Shown: positions 1-10,624 of the stretch, piece after piece
Layout of the letters: each line of letters begins with the position of its first letter
How positions within the stretch are numbered: the stretch's first letter is position 1
NCBI RefSeq assembly: GCF_018446385.1
Contig: NC_055989.1
Location: 130,723,004 to 130,787,003 of the forward strand
From: Zingiber officinale
Taxonomy: Eukaryota > Streptophyta > Magnoliopsida > Zingiberales > Zingiberaceae
DNA length: 64,000 nucleotides
Direction: 5' to 3'
Position numbers and translations under genes: made by a program
The notes under the pieces: generated by a model
Told to the model about the DNA's origin: nothing
Seen by the model: the letters and a program-made list of their open reading frames with translations, nothing else
Database searches by the model: none

Positions 1-877
1 ATTCTCCTAGTTGAAGGCACCCCGACCTTCACAGGTACCACTGTCTCGCTACCGTAGACCAAGTGAAACAGAGTAAGGCCTGTGCTTTCTCGGGGTGTCG
101 TCTGGTACGTCCAAAGAATACTTTGCAGCTCTTCTGCCCAGTCTCCTCCCACATGGTCTAGCTTAATTTTCAGTCCTCGTACAATTTCTTGGTTGATAAC
201 CTCGGTCTGTCCATTACTTTGTGGATATGCTACAGATGTGAACGCTTGAGTAATGTCGAACCCCCGACACCAGGCCTGAATCTTCCGACCTTGAAACTAT
301 CTTCCATTATCTGATACCAGCTTATGGGGTATGCCGAATCTACACAAAATATTCCTCCATAAAATTGAATGACCGTGCTCTCGGTAATCCTGGCCAGAGC
401 TTCGGCTTCCACCCATTTGGAAAAGTAATCTACATCCACCAGTAAGAATCGCCTTTGGCCGAATGCCATCGAAAAGGGTCCGACAATTTCCATACCCCAC
501 TTATCGAATGGGCAGGAAACTATAGATGTCTTCAACACTGAGGTGGGCATATGCGTCAGATTTTGATGTTTCTGGCAGGACACGCAAGTGTTCACCAGCT
601 GCTGAGCATCTCTTTGTAAAGTGAGCCAAAAATATCCAGCCAACATCACCCTGTGGGCTAGCGTTCGGCCTCCAGCGTGACTTTCACAACACCCCAGATT
701 CATTTCTCGCAAGACCTGATCTGCCTCTTCTATGTTTATGCATTTGAGTAAAGGTTTGGAAAACGCCCACTTATATAATTGATCTCCTATCAGAGTGTAG
801 GTATGGGCCTTTCTCCTGACCAGTCGCGCTTGTTCCAGGTCTGTTGGCAGGGTGCCCTGTTGAAGATAGCTAATCAT
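1..877 (-). pseudogene. Integrase region of gypsy element 1
   Basis: This is the retroviral-type integrase that would insert the element's cDNA. From 877 downward it shows the HHCC zinc finger (H in SHAGGRTLAHR, cysteines in CVSC) and then the catalytic core, with first Asp near VDVDYFSKWVEAEAL and second Asp in VSDNGR (around 305-320). The VSDNGR part is in another frame from the part before it, so a frameshift lies near 350. The core continues toward position 1 with remnants of the NGQTE segment. The C-terminus is outside the window. Confidence 0.85.
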
Positions 878-967
878 TGGTGCCCTCTAATCAATAATCT
901 CGTCCTGGTTATTCTGCAGGTCTATTTGGGTTATGAGAAAGGTCTGTGTCATTAACCTATCCAGTAC

Positions 968-1276
968 CTAGGTGGTCAGAGAACTAGTCATTTTAGCTAA
1001 CTCGTCAGCTCGGCCACTTTCTGTTCTAGGAATCTTGCTGACTGTGACCTCCTTGAACTCTTCTTTCATCTTTTCATAAGTCTCCCGATATACTTGCAGC
1101 TTGTCACAGTTGATCTCAAAGTTACCAGTTACTTGTTGAGTTACTAATTGGGAATCTGAATAAATAATGACTCGGACGGCTCCTACATGCCGGGTTGCTT
1201 GTAGGCCTGCCAATAGAGCTTCATACTCGGCTTCATTATTAGTGGCTCTGAAGTTCAGCCGCACGGCCAGCTGCAA
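968..1276 (-). pseudogene. Second, archaeal-type RNase H (aRH) of gypsy element 1
   Basis: The translation contains TNNEAEYEALLAGLQ, then YSDSQLVTQQV and GRADELAKM, the pattern of the RVT_3 ribonuclease H fold with its acidic residues Glu, Asp and Asp. It lies between the ordinary RNase H (1355-1663) and the integrase. A second RNase H here is the hallmark of the Tat clade of plant gypsy elements. The N-terminal strand with its first Asp falls in the broken stretch 1277-1354. Confidence 0.85.
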
Positions 1277-1354
1277 GATGTCTTCTTGAGGAGATATCAG
1301 AAGAACTCCAACACCACTCCCCTGACGTGTGGCTGATCAATCCACATATACTTT

Positions 1355-1663
1355 CTAGGTTTCTTCTGAGTCAAACTGATGAACCTCGGTTAAGAAATCA
1401 ACCAGGGCTTGTGCTTTGATAGCTGTACGAGGTTGATAGGTGATATTGTATTCTCCCAATTCGATGGTCCATTTGATAAGTCGGCCAGCAACTTCAACGT
1501 TGGTAAGGGATTTACCCATAGTGCTGTTGGTCAAGACCGTGATGGGGTGTGCCAGAAAATAAGGTCTTAAACGTCGAGCCATAAGCACCAATCCATAGAC
1601 CAACTTTTCCAGAGCTGTGTACCAAGACTCAACTCCCTTTAATAGATGACTGAAAAAATACAC
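1355..1663 (-). pseudogene. RNase H region of gypsy element 1
   Basis: The segment reads like the RNase H-like domain that follows the reverse transcriptase in Ty3/gypsy polyproteins: YTALEKLVYGLVLMARRLRP, then a VLTNS strand, the GRLIKW motif and an ALVDFL end. It is in frame with little decay but is cut off by stops from the RT part (upstream) and from the second RNase H (downstream). Such domains degrade the RNA of the RNA-DNA hybrid. Confidence 0.8.
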
Positions 1664-1669
1664 TAGCTA

Positions 1670-2928
1670 TTATACATTGTCTTGTTCTTTCACTAATACC
1701 ACCCCCACGACCTCAGGGGTGGTAGATAGGTAAACCCAGAGCGGTTCTTCGGTGACATGCTTGAACAAAGAGGGCAAGGTCTCCAGATATTTCTTCAACT
1801 CCTCGAAAGCCCGTGTGCATTCCTCATCCCACTGGAACTTGGATGCTTTTCTAAGTACTTTGAAGAAGGGCGCTAATCTGTTTGTTGATCGGGAGATGAA
1901 TCGAGACAGAGCTATAACCCTGCCTACCAATTTCTGAGCCTCCTTCAAGTTCTGTGGAGCCTTCATGTCCTGGAGTGCTCAAACCTTCTCCGGGTTGGCC
2001 TCGATTCCCCGCTCTGTCACCAGATACCCTAAGAATTTTCCTTCTTTGGCCCCAAACAAACACTTCAAGGGATTTAATTTTAATCCGTACTGTCGTAGGG
2101 TGCCGCAGGTCTCCTCCACATTGCTATCAGATTTGCCGCTAAGGGAGACTTGATGAGTATGTCATCTACATAGACTTCTACATTATGCCCAGCCTGCTCT
2201 TGAAAGATCTTGTCCATCATCCTTTGATAAGTGGCTCCAGCATTCCTGAGCCCGAAGGGCATGCCAGTGTAGCAGAAGGTACCATCTGCCGTAATAAAAC
2301 TAACTTTTTCTTGATCTTCCACGGCCAAGGGAATTTGATGGTACCCCTGATAAGCATCCAGCATGCAGATTCTTTGGCAACCGGCAGTTGAGTCCACCCG
2401 CTGATCAATTTTAGGCAGAGGATAGCAATCTTTAGGGCTAGCTTTATTGAGATTCCGGAAGTCTATGCAGACTCTCCACTTATTATTGGGTTTTGCTACC
2501 TAAACAACATTGGAAAGCCAGGACGGGAACTGTACTTCTCGGACATGTCCTGCTTTCCTGACCTGGTCCACTTCAGCTCTGATAATTTTATTCTGGTCGG
2601 TCGAAAAATTTCTCTTCTTCTGCTTTACAGGCCTGGCATCTGGCAAGAGATGCAACTTGTGCTCTGCCACTTCAGGTTTGACCCCTGGTAATTCCTCAGT
2701 GGACCAAGCGAAGACATCTCTGTTGCGGGTCAAGCACTGGATCAGTTCTTCTTTGAGCTCCAGAGGTAGGTCACCTGCTACCCGAGTAAAACTTTCTGGA
2801 CGATCAGGATATAGCTGAACTTCCTCCCAGGGAATAGGTTCTTCAACTATAGGTAGGGGTTCTTCTTGAATAGTGTGCACATTCCCATCCTGAGTCCTCT
2901 GTGCTTTGCGAGCTTCTACTTTAACCAT
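1670..2928 (-). pseudogene. Reverse transcriptase region of gypsy element 1
   Basis: Three blocks make up this RT. At 2928-2500 is the N-terminal linker and fingers. At 2397-2080 is the palm, with MLDAYQGYHQIPL, the FCYTGMPFGLRNAGATYQR motif and the catalytic VYVDDILIKS. At 1966-1670 is the thumb and connection, with RVIALSRFISRS. The blocks are separated by stops and a frame change (for example near 2079 and 1967). The YVDD box is intact, so the decay is in the frame rather than the active site. Confidence 0.9.
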
Positions 2929-3051
2929 GTCAATGTAGCATCTCCGAGAGACCCGCTATTCTGCCCCAACTTCCCCGACCTGCTCGCCGACCGGGAATTT
3001 GATTTTTTGATGGAATGTAGAAACTGCCGCCCGGAATTCATGCAAGGTCGG

Positions 3052-3372
3052 TCAGCCCAAAATAACGTTGTAAGAGGAGGGCGAATCAACTATGAGGAAG
3101 GTGCTTCTCCTAGTTCTCACTAGTGGCTCGCTTTCCAAGGATATGGCCAGCTTGATCTGACCTATGGGTCTGACCTCATTACTGGTAAAATCATATAAAG
3201 AAGTGGCTATCGACTGGAGCTCATTGGCGTCGATCTGTATTTCTTCAAAAGCATATCTGAATAATACGTTGACAGAGCTCCCAGTGTCAACGAAGACTCG
3301 CGCCACGCGACTGTTGGCTATAATAGCCTTGATGATGAGGGCGTCGTCATGGGGCAGCTCCAGTCCTTCCAA
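3052..3372 (-). pseudogene. Aspartic protease region of gypsy element 1
   Basis: The retropepsin-type protease would cut the polyprotein. The segment has the active-site triad in VFVDTGSSVNVLF and the second half-site pattern ending in YNVILG. It starts right after the gag part and precedes the RT linker, as in the family. A stop near 3373 separates it from gag. Confidence 0.85.
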
Positions 3373-3375
3373 GTC

Positions 3376-4872
3376 TTACAGACCGAAGCTGATGACCGAA
3401 CCAGCAGCCTGCTCCTGGCTGCACCCTACAGCATGGATCTCTAATCGACGCTCATGGGACTTGCGCGCCCGACCTAAATCTCCATCAGTAGGACCTCCGG
3501 AGATCATGCCAATATCTCGGATGGTCGCGTTGCCTCTGTTCTTGGCCTCGCGGGCCTCTCCTGGCTCCCCAGTGTGCCCTTGCTGCGGCATGCTAGGGCC
3601 TCCCTGATCTACTCGGGGTCTACCGGCTTGCCCCGCCGAGTTGTGTCTTTCCTCCATCATTCTTTGGACTTGAGGTGCCAGCTCTGGAGGTGGCAAGCCC
3701 AGCTCAGTCGCGCACCGGGAATCACGGGCAAATTGGAAGCAATCGTTGGTGGTGTGCGTGTGGGACTAATGGTATGTACAGTAACATGGTCCCCAAGGCC
3801 CAGGTCGGGGGACCTGAACTGCAGCTACACGCGAACCCGGTCGAACATCTTGACCGGGATGGAAGGTAGGTCTGGTTTCCCGAGTGCGTGGAGGGAGAGG
3901 TTGAGCTGGCGGTTGAGGTGCTCTTCTCTCCGGTCTGTTGGTAGAAGGAGGCGGTTTTCAGCCTTCCTTTGAGCTACCTGTGCCTTCTCTACGTTTATGT
4001 AGCTGGCGGCCTTCTCTAGCATCTCATCGAAATTCCTTACGGGATTTCTGATGAGGTCTCTAAAGATCTCCCTCGGTCAGCCCATGGGAGAAGGCGCTCA
4101 TAAGTATTTCAGATATGGCCAAGGGAACGTCCTGGGCCACTTGATTGAAGTGCTTGATGTAGCTTCTCAATGGTTCAGCGGACCCTTGCTTGAGAGCGAA
4201 CAAGCAGTGGTCAGTTTTTTTATACTTCCTGCTACTGGCGAAGTGGCGCAGGAAAGCGATCTTGAAGTCAGAGAAGCACGTGATGGACCCATACGGCAGT
4301 CCATCAAACCACTTCTGGGCGGAGCCCGATAGAGTGTTTAGAAACACTCGGCATTTAACGGTGCCGCTGTATTGATGAAGCAGAGCCGCATTTCGGAACT
4401 TGCAAAGATGATCCTCAGGATTTTTGCTGTCATCGTATTCCCCGATAGCCGGGGGTCGGTACCCTTTGGGTAGCTTCTCCTCCAATATTTTGGAAGAGAA
4501 AGGCACCTTCTCCTCTGGCTCCATTCGCCGCTCTTTGCGGGGGACAGTAGCCTTCCCCTTTTTAAAATCTTTGGGCAATGAACTTTCCGCCACATAAGCT
4601 TGGGGTTGCTCCTTGTGGCTATAGTATCCCGGCTCTGGTTGATAATACCCCTGGCCAGGCTCTCTGTAAAAGGTCGGAGGAAATTCCAGAGGTTGTTTCC
4701 TCTTAGTGCCTCGATCAGAAGCGTGAGCCGGTTCCTTAGAAGATTCAGGTAACTTTTTTTGGTCGGGAGGCGGTAGTCTGTTGCTTTTAGAGGTCGTCCG
4801 CTTCTTTGCCTCTTTGAAGAGATCATATTCTCCAACAATCATGGTTACATTGATTCTGCCCGAGTTCTCCAT
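3376..4872 (-). pseudogene. gag (capsid) of gypsy element 1
   Basis: The likely start is the ATG at 4872, about 30 bases after the primer binding site; an earlier ATG at 5091 lies inside the LTR and is not credible. The capsid core includes GSAQKWFDGLPYGSI, FLRHFASSRKYKKT and LRSYIKHFNQVA. A short deletion near 4060 shifts the frame just before the conserved stretch that resumes as MLEKAASYINVEKAQ. A zinc-knuckle-like Cys/His cluster (YCTYH, THTTNDC) follows around 3740-3780, with another stop inside. The capsid packages the element's RNA. Confidence 0.85.
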
Positions 4873-4900
4873 CGTCACGTTCTGGAACAGGTAGTTGTGT

Positions 4901-4917
4901 TCCCACAAACGACGCCA
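4901..4917 (-). other. Primer binding site of gypsy element 1
   Basis: On the minus strand, a few bases after the LTR end, the sequence TGGCGTCGTTTGTGGGA resembles the TGGCGCCGT-type site used by many plant gypsy elements for tRNA-primed cDNA synthesis. It is slightly diverged. The equivalent sites in the other two gypsy copies are at 20583 and 51850. Confidence 0.75.
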
Positions 4918-5260
4918 AATTTGATCTCGTCTGGAAGCTGAGTCGGATGAAGGCGGACCGCGCTGTCGCTGATGTTGACAGAAAGTCGTTGCAGAGCCTG
5001 GTTGATCTGGCACCCGCCGGAAAGGCTTACATGAGCGGATGACGAGGGGTGATGACAGAGATGATGAAGTGAGGACCCTGCACACACTCAAACGAGCCCA
5101 CGAGTCGTTAGAGACCAGAAACCAGGGAAAAGGTCCCCAGGTCAGACCCTCTAACGCTCAAGTCAGGTATTTTTTCCCCAGAAGCACAGAGAAAGGACGA
5201 AAAGTAAGAGACGAGAATGAAATGACGAGTGAGCGTACCTGCGTAAAAGACAAAGTTTCC

Positions 5261-5269
5261 CTTTTTATA
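5261..5269 (-). promoter_or_regulatory. TATA box in LTR of gypsy element 1
   Basis: TATAAAAAG on the minus strand, about 340 bases before the LTR end, is where an LTR promoter would be expected. TATAAA-type motifs sit at matching places in the LTRs of the other two gypsy copies (20320 and 40243; 51601). Confidence 0.55.
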
Positions 5270-5410
5270 CTGCAACGGGTGCTTCTAGAGTCTGACGGTT
5301 GTCAGGGAATGTCAGGTGTCAGGTTTTATCTGGCAGTGAGTGGCACGTGGCATCTTCCTATAAGTCGGAGAAGGAATCAGCGAGTATTGAGCGCCAGACT
5401 GTTAGCATAT

Positions 5411-5505
5411 TCTCTGACAGACAGTGATTATTCCCTGACAGGCAGTGATTATTCCCTGACAGGCAGTGATTATTCTTTGACAGGTTGTTACGATTCCCTG
5501 ACTTG
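5411..5505. repeat. Short tandem repeat, about 20-bp unit
   Basis: Three to four head-to-tail copies of a unit like CTGACAGGCAGTGATTATTC lie within the LTR of gypsy element 1, followed by a degenerate copy. Confidence 0.85.
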
Positions 5506-5975
5506 CTTGTCGTGTAGTGGGTGTCTGCCCCGATCTGTTAACCCTGGACTGGGTCCCCGCGTCGGCCGGCCTCAAGCTGTGGGTGTAGACCCATCTTTCC
5601 TGACCCGCGTTTGCCGCTTCAGAACTCCAGACCTGTGTGTCCATTCCTGTCCTGCATGTCCTGTTATGTGACCTCCCGACCTACTTTACCTTGTAAGTCC
5701 TGACCCGTAAGCCTTAGCCTGGTTCCGCTTATTCCGAATCCCGACCTGTATGCCTCCACCTGCCTCCGCTTATCCTGAGTCCCGACCTGTATGTCTTAGT
5801 CTAATTCCGTCTGTCTCGCCCTGTATGCCTTAGTCTGTGTTTCCAGACTTGTACATCCTGATTCGTAGATCATCTGAGCATTCTGATTCGTATATCCTGA
5901 CCTATGATTCCTGATCTGTAATCCTCGATTTTCATATCCCGGCCTGTACCCCTTGATCCTTGTGTCTTGCATCAC

Positions 5976-6740
5976 AAGGCGATAAGTCCTGACATGTGTC
6001 CTTGGCTAGCACATCCCGACCAATACGCTTTTGTTCATGTGTCCGGTGCCGCAAGGCTATAGGTCCTGACCTGTATCCTTGGCTGACACATCCCGACCTA
6101 TACGCTTTGATCCAGATATCCTGTGCCACAAGGCTATAAGTCTTGACCTGTATCCTTGGTTGACACATCTCGACCTGTACGCTTTTATTCCTGTGTCCGG
6201 TGCCGCAGGGCTATAGGTCCTGACCTGTATCCTTGGCTGGCGCATCCCGACCTGTACGCTTTTATTCATGTGTCCGGTGCCGCAGGGCTATAGGTCCTTA
6301 CATGTATCCTTGGCTGACACATCCCGACCTATACGCTTTTGTTCCTGTGTCCGGTGCCGCAGAGCTATAGGTCCTGACCTGTATCCTTGGCTGACACATC
6401 CCGACCTGTACGCTTTGATCCAGATATCCTGTGCCACAAGGCTATAAGTCCTGACCTGTATCCTTGGTTGACACATCTCAATCTATACGCTTTTGTTCCT
6501 GTGTCCGGTGCCGCAGGGCTATAAGTCCTGATCTGTATCCTTGTTTGTTCCTGTGTCCGGTGCCGCAGAGCTATAGGTCCTGACCTGTATCCTTGACTGG
6601 CACATCCCAACCTGTACGCTTTGATCCAGATATCCTGTGCCACAATGCTATAAGTCCTAACCTGTATCCTTGGTTGACACATCTCGACCTGTACGCTTTT
6701 GTTCCTGTGTCAGGTGCTGTAGGACTGTAAGTCCTAACCC
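5976..6740. repeat. 77-bp minisatellite inside the LTR
   Basis: About ten head-to-tail units of 76-78 bp, recognisable by CTATAGGTCCTGACCTGTAT, starting near 5980, 6056, 6133, 6211, 6288, 6366, 6442, 6519, 6571, 6649 and 6725. Two unit subtypes tend to alternate, one with TTGATCCAGATATCCTG and one with TTTTGTTCCTGTGTCCGG. One unit near 6519 is about 25 bp short. The long open frames here are by-products of the repeat and not genes. Confidence 0.9.
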
Positions 6741-7083
6741 GTATATACAGGCCCGACCCCGGAATGTCACTCGGGCCTGACCAAGACCCTCCGTTGTCCC
6801 GACCCTTTGAATTCCACGTAAGCTGGACTTTTGACCTCCATGTAGGGTAGAACTTTGACCACCCCGTAGGCCAGACTTTTGATCGTCACGTGAGCTTGAC
6901 TTTTGATTGCTGCGTGAGCTTGACTTCTGACCATCCCTCTGCCTTGACTTCTGACCACGTCATCACCTGGACCCCACGATCATACACCGTATTAGTGCTA
7001 ATCTTTAAAGATCAGCTTCAATGTTAGTGCTAGTTTATAGAAACCAGACCACTTTACATGCAGGAGAGATAAGAGAATTAGAA

Positions 7084-7270
7084 TGCCCCCAGGGCATAGC
7101 GCAGATGGTGGGTGTATGACATCTCTGACGTAATAGTCAGGGGTTGATTTTTAGGAACTGATGACCTGGGATTTATCCTACCATACGTCTATAGCTTGTG
7201 TACCTGTATGTACCTTCCTTTATATCCGTGGGGTCGGTACTAGGAGGATCGTTAAGGTAACGGATTTAAA
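7084..7270 (+). mobile_element. SINE (family 2), copy 1
   Basis: The 187-bp element starts with a tRNA-like head carrying an A box (TAGCGCAGATGG) and a weak B box (GGTTGATTTTT). It is flanked by near-perfect direct repeats of 20-22 bp at 7062-7083 and 7271-7290 (AGGAGAGA..AGAGAATTAGAA), the footprint of LINE-type target-primed insertion. A diverged relative is at 41188-41397. Confidence 0.75.
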
Positions 7271-7290
7271 AGGAGAGAAGAGAATTAGAA

Positions 7291-7659
7291 ACTAATATCA
7301 TTTTACATATAGAAGAAAGAAGAGAGAAGAGAAGAAAATTATTGTACATAGATGAGAGATTAAAAAATTTGAATTAAAATCACATTAGATGATCATGTAA
7401 ACTGCCCGTCATGGTCACCTATATAAAATGTCTAGCATTAGATAACACTTTTTATCTGATTCATTTTTATTTTTTTTAAAAAGCAAAGTTCTAAATTTGA
7501 GACTCAATAAACATTTTTGGCAATTAACGTTCCTCATTCAAAATTTCAATAGAATATTCCTTATTTTTTACAGTATTTTAATTTAGAAAATATTAAAAAG
7601 ATACTTAACATAATTAGTGCTGGAGAGTGAGAGACAGAGAGAAAAGTTATCATGTGATA
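7291..7659. other. AT-rich stretch without a gene
   Basis: I see only AT-rich spacer with short purine runs and no supported gene or element. Confidence 0.6.
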
Positions 7660-8480
7660 CGCTCCGTGCGGTTTAGTGTGGTGCATATCAAAATTAGTAC
7701 TGATTTAGTGTGGTGCATATCAAAATTAGTACTGGATCAATCAGTGGAGTGATTCAGCTCCGCTTCGTCTTCTCGTGCCTGCTGGATTGATTCAACCCCG
7801 CTTGTCTTCTCGCGCTCGTCGTGCCAGTCGCACCCTTCGACCGTCGGCGGCCTTCGACCGCTTGCCCCCGAACTTTACTATAACCGGAGGGGAAGGTGAA
7901 CCCAAGGGGTTCCGGTAGCTGTTGGGGCTGGATTGCGTCCGAAATTGGCCCCGCTTGTCTTCTCACGCCCATCGTGCCAGTCGCGCCCTACCACAATCGG
8001 TGGCCTCCGGCCGCCTGTCCCGAGCTTTACTATAACCAAAGGGGAAGGTGAACCCAAGGGGTTCCGGCAACTATTGGGGTTGGATTAAGGTCGAAATTGG
8101 CCCCCGCTTGTCTTCTCGCGCCTGTCGTGCCAGTCGCGCCCTCTCACTGTCGGCGGTCTCCGGCCACCTGCTCCGAACTTTATTATAATTGGAGGGGAAG
8201 GTGAACCCAAGGGGTTCCGACAATTGTTGGGGTTGGATTGCAGCCGAAATTGTTCACGATCGTGAGACGGGTGTGAAAAGATGAGGGCTGAATCGATCTA
8301 GCCCCTGCTGGATTGATCCATCGCACGTAAGAAGACCAGCAAGCGGGGCTGAATCGATCCACTGATCGATTCAGCCCCGCTTCATCTTCTCGCGCCTGCT
8401 GGATTGATTCACTGATCGATCTAGCAGGGCTGAATCGATCAGTGGATCGATCCACTGCACCGATCCACACGGATGTATAC
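7660..8480. repeat. GC-rich tandem repeats plus inverted repeats
   Basis: A 40-bp duplication near 7672-7735 is followed by three units of about 153 bp starting near 7799, 7951 and 8104, each with CTTGTCTTCTCGCG and GGTGAACCCAAGGGGTTCCG. The block 8280-8465 has inverted copies of CTGAATCGATC / GATCGATTCAG that could form hairpins. The flanks (CCGTGCGG at 7663, CCACACGG at 8465) hint at a foldback-type element, but I find no clear target duplication. Confidence 0.65.
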
Positions 8481-8836
8481 CGTAGGATTATATTTTCGTG
8501 TATATTAACAGTTTTAAATATTGATAGAGGGTATGATCATGATTATAATTATAATAATTAATTTGAGTTAATTTAGTCTGTATAATGATTATGATCATTG
8601 ATTGTGGTGGAGAATACAGGGGACTATGTGATAGGCATAAAACTCGGTTCGAAAGAAAATGGATCTACCTTACAGGGGCCAGGTAGACGAGCGAGTGGGG
8701 GTAGTGGTCCAGGCACATTCTGAGAATATGGATTGACGTACAAAAAGTGTGTGGCAGAGATTAGGTGGTCTAGGCATTAAAATAAAATGAAAAAGAAAAA
8801 AAAAACACATCAATTTCACTTGATGCCAAATTATAG

Positions 8837-8837
8837 A

Positions 8838-8865
<28 letters not shown>
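8837..8865. repeat. AT dinucleotide microsatellite
   Basis: A pure run of about 14 TA units. Confidence 0.95.
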
Positions 8866-8868
<3 letters not shown>

Positions 8869-10624
8869 CCTGAACTGAGCTGAGTCCAAAACATCCTATT
8901 TTAGGTACCTCTGCCTGTGCCAACTTAAACATTCGAGAGATTTAGTTAAAATTCATCTTGACCTCCTTTCTAAGTTTTTTATAAAGGGGCTACAATTACC
9001 CAGCTTACTCGTCATCCTATTCACGTGATCCCCATCTACGTGGTCGCATCTCCCGAGATCTTTTAGCGAAGCCGGACTTACTTGATAAAGACTGACTCCA
9101 TAATTTGTCCTCGAGCAATGATACAGCAGTTAGATATTTTAAGTTATTAATCAGATGTTTAACAGTCAAATTTTAGTTGCGAACAATTTATAATTTTAAA
9201 ATGATAAATCTCAATGATTAAAATATAGTCAATCAGAATTTAAATATAAAATATTTTATTATTATATATCATCTCAATTAATACATGTCAATAAAAAATT
9301 AAATATAAAAGATTTTATTTTGACTGACTTAATTTTAATTATTTAATATTGTCTATTTAAAAATGTTGACGGCTTGAATGGTAAAACCGACTGCACAATT
9401 AGGTTATCAGTTAGCAGCGATCTGACTCAATGATTTTTTTTTTCTCTAAATTTTAAAGTCGAATCATATCATATGCAGGGTATTAAATGATGATTAATGG
9501 CGTTAAATGCAAAAGCGAGTGGTTTCTGAGTACATTTAAATGAAACTAGGACAAACATTAAAACAAAATATTTCAATAAAATTAAGAAAGAATCGAAGTT
9601 AATAAATAGGATAAATGTTGGAGTTCTGAGTGTGCTCCGAATTTTTTTTTTTAAAAAATACTTCTAAAATATTCATAAATTTTTAAACATTTTACTAAAT
9701 CGCATGGTACTGTCCGAAAATTAAGTCAGACAGATCACATGATAGAATGACCGGAATGTTAATTAAATCATGATATTTTGAAGGGGATATACTGAGCTAG
9801 TTTTTATGTTGATCAAGTCGTCAGAAATCTTCTGATCAACGCTACCTGTAGCCAATGATCAGGTTGCACCAGTCCTTGGTACCTCAATATTCGAGGCAGA
9901 TCCAACGAATATATAAGGTACAACCTAATAGTAAAATAATAAAATGAATGTAGAGTGGGTACGATAACGTACCCTGGCCTAGGGGAGCGCCTTATGGTGG
10001 ATCGGTGAACTGGTCGGGGCACTGCTCGAGTTGTTGTGACCCGGAAGAGTAGATGACTCTGAGCAGGATGAAGAGTTGGATTGGAAGGCACCTAGTCGAG
10101 CGCAATCTGGATTCAGAAGACGACATGTAGTGGGGACCTAGCAGCAACACGTAGACCGAGATATGATATCGATGCGTAGACCGGGATATGACATCAGCAC
10201 GTAGGCCGGGATAGGGTATCGGGCCACAGGCCGACATAGGACATCAGGGCACAGGCCGGGATATGAGATTGGCATGCAAGCTGTAGCTCGGGGGAGGTTG
10301 GATCGCATCAACAGCGCCTGACGACGCGGATCGGGGGCTAGATCTACGTCGGACCTAAGGACAAGGGCACTGGACGATCATAGATCGGATTTGGAGACGG
10401 GGCGATCGGTAGCGATGACGGTGGTTGCTGCTGGATATGGCGGTGACGACCTCCCGCTGGAGGCTACGTCGGCGCTGGACTGTTCGCTCAGGCTGCCGGC
10501 GGGAGGAGAGGGAAAGGGAGTTGTCGGCGCGTGGAAGGTGGCGGTCGCGACCTCAACTCTTGAGACGACATCGACATGGAGAAGGAGAGGGTTGTTGGCA
10601 TTGCCAGCATCAGGAAGCAGCATG
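8866..10624. other. Intergenic DNA without a recognisable gene
   Basis: 8866-9800 is AT-rich and featureless. From about 10120 to 10265 there are four to five degenerate copies of a unit of about 27 bp built on GTAGGCCGGGATATGACATC. 10270-10624 is GC-rich with overlapping open frames on both strands, none resembling a protein I know. Confidence 0.5.

Larger units (their letters stand above)
1..6986 (-). mobile_element. Ty3/gypsy LTR retrotransposon, Tat lineage, left end outside window
   Basis: On the minus strand the order is LTR, primer binding site, gag, protease, reverse transcriptase, RNase H, second archaeal-type RNase H, integrase. Integrase after RT is the Ty3/gypsy order, and a doubled RNase H is known from the Tat clade (Ogre, Retand, Grande relatives). 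The reading frame is broken by several stops and frameshifts, so this copy cannot make its own proteins. The 3' LTR must lie left of position 1. The coding part is nonetheless better preserved than in the related copy at 19.6-40.5 kb, which suggests a younger insertion. Confidence 0.9.
4922..6986 (-). repeat. 5' LTR of gypsy element 1
   Basis: On the plus strand it runs from TGATCTC at 4922 to CATACA at 6986, so on the minus strand it begins TGTATG and ends GATCA, just before the primer binding site. At about 2.07 kb it is long because it holds tandem repeats. The outer edge is a judgement from the TG...CA ends; the partner LTR is outside the window. Confidence 0.65.

Noticed and set aside
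5039..5091. ATG at 5091 as gag start of gypsy element 1.
   Set aside because: It lies inside the LTR, upstream of the primer binding site at 4901-4917. The ATG at 4872 is the first after it.
5932..6682. Several open frames on the minus strand with repeated protein motifs, as if a repeat protein.
   Set aside because: They come from the 77-bp minisatellite, whose length lets frames stay open by chance. No start context, no family, and they lie in an LTR.
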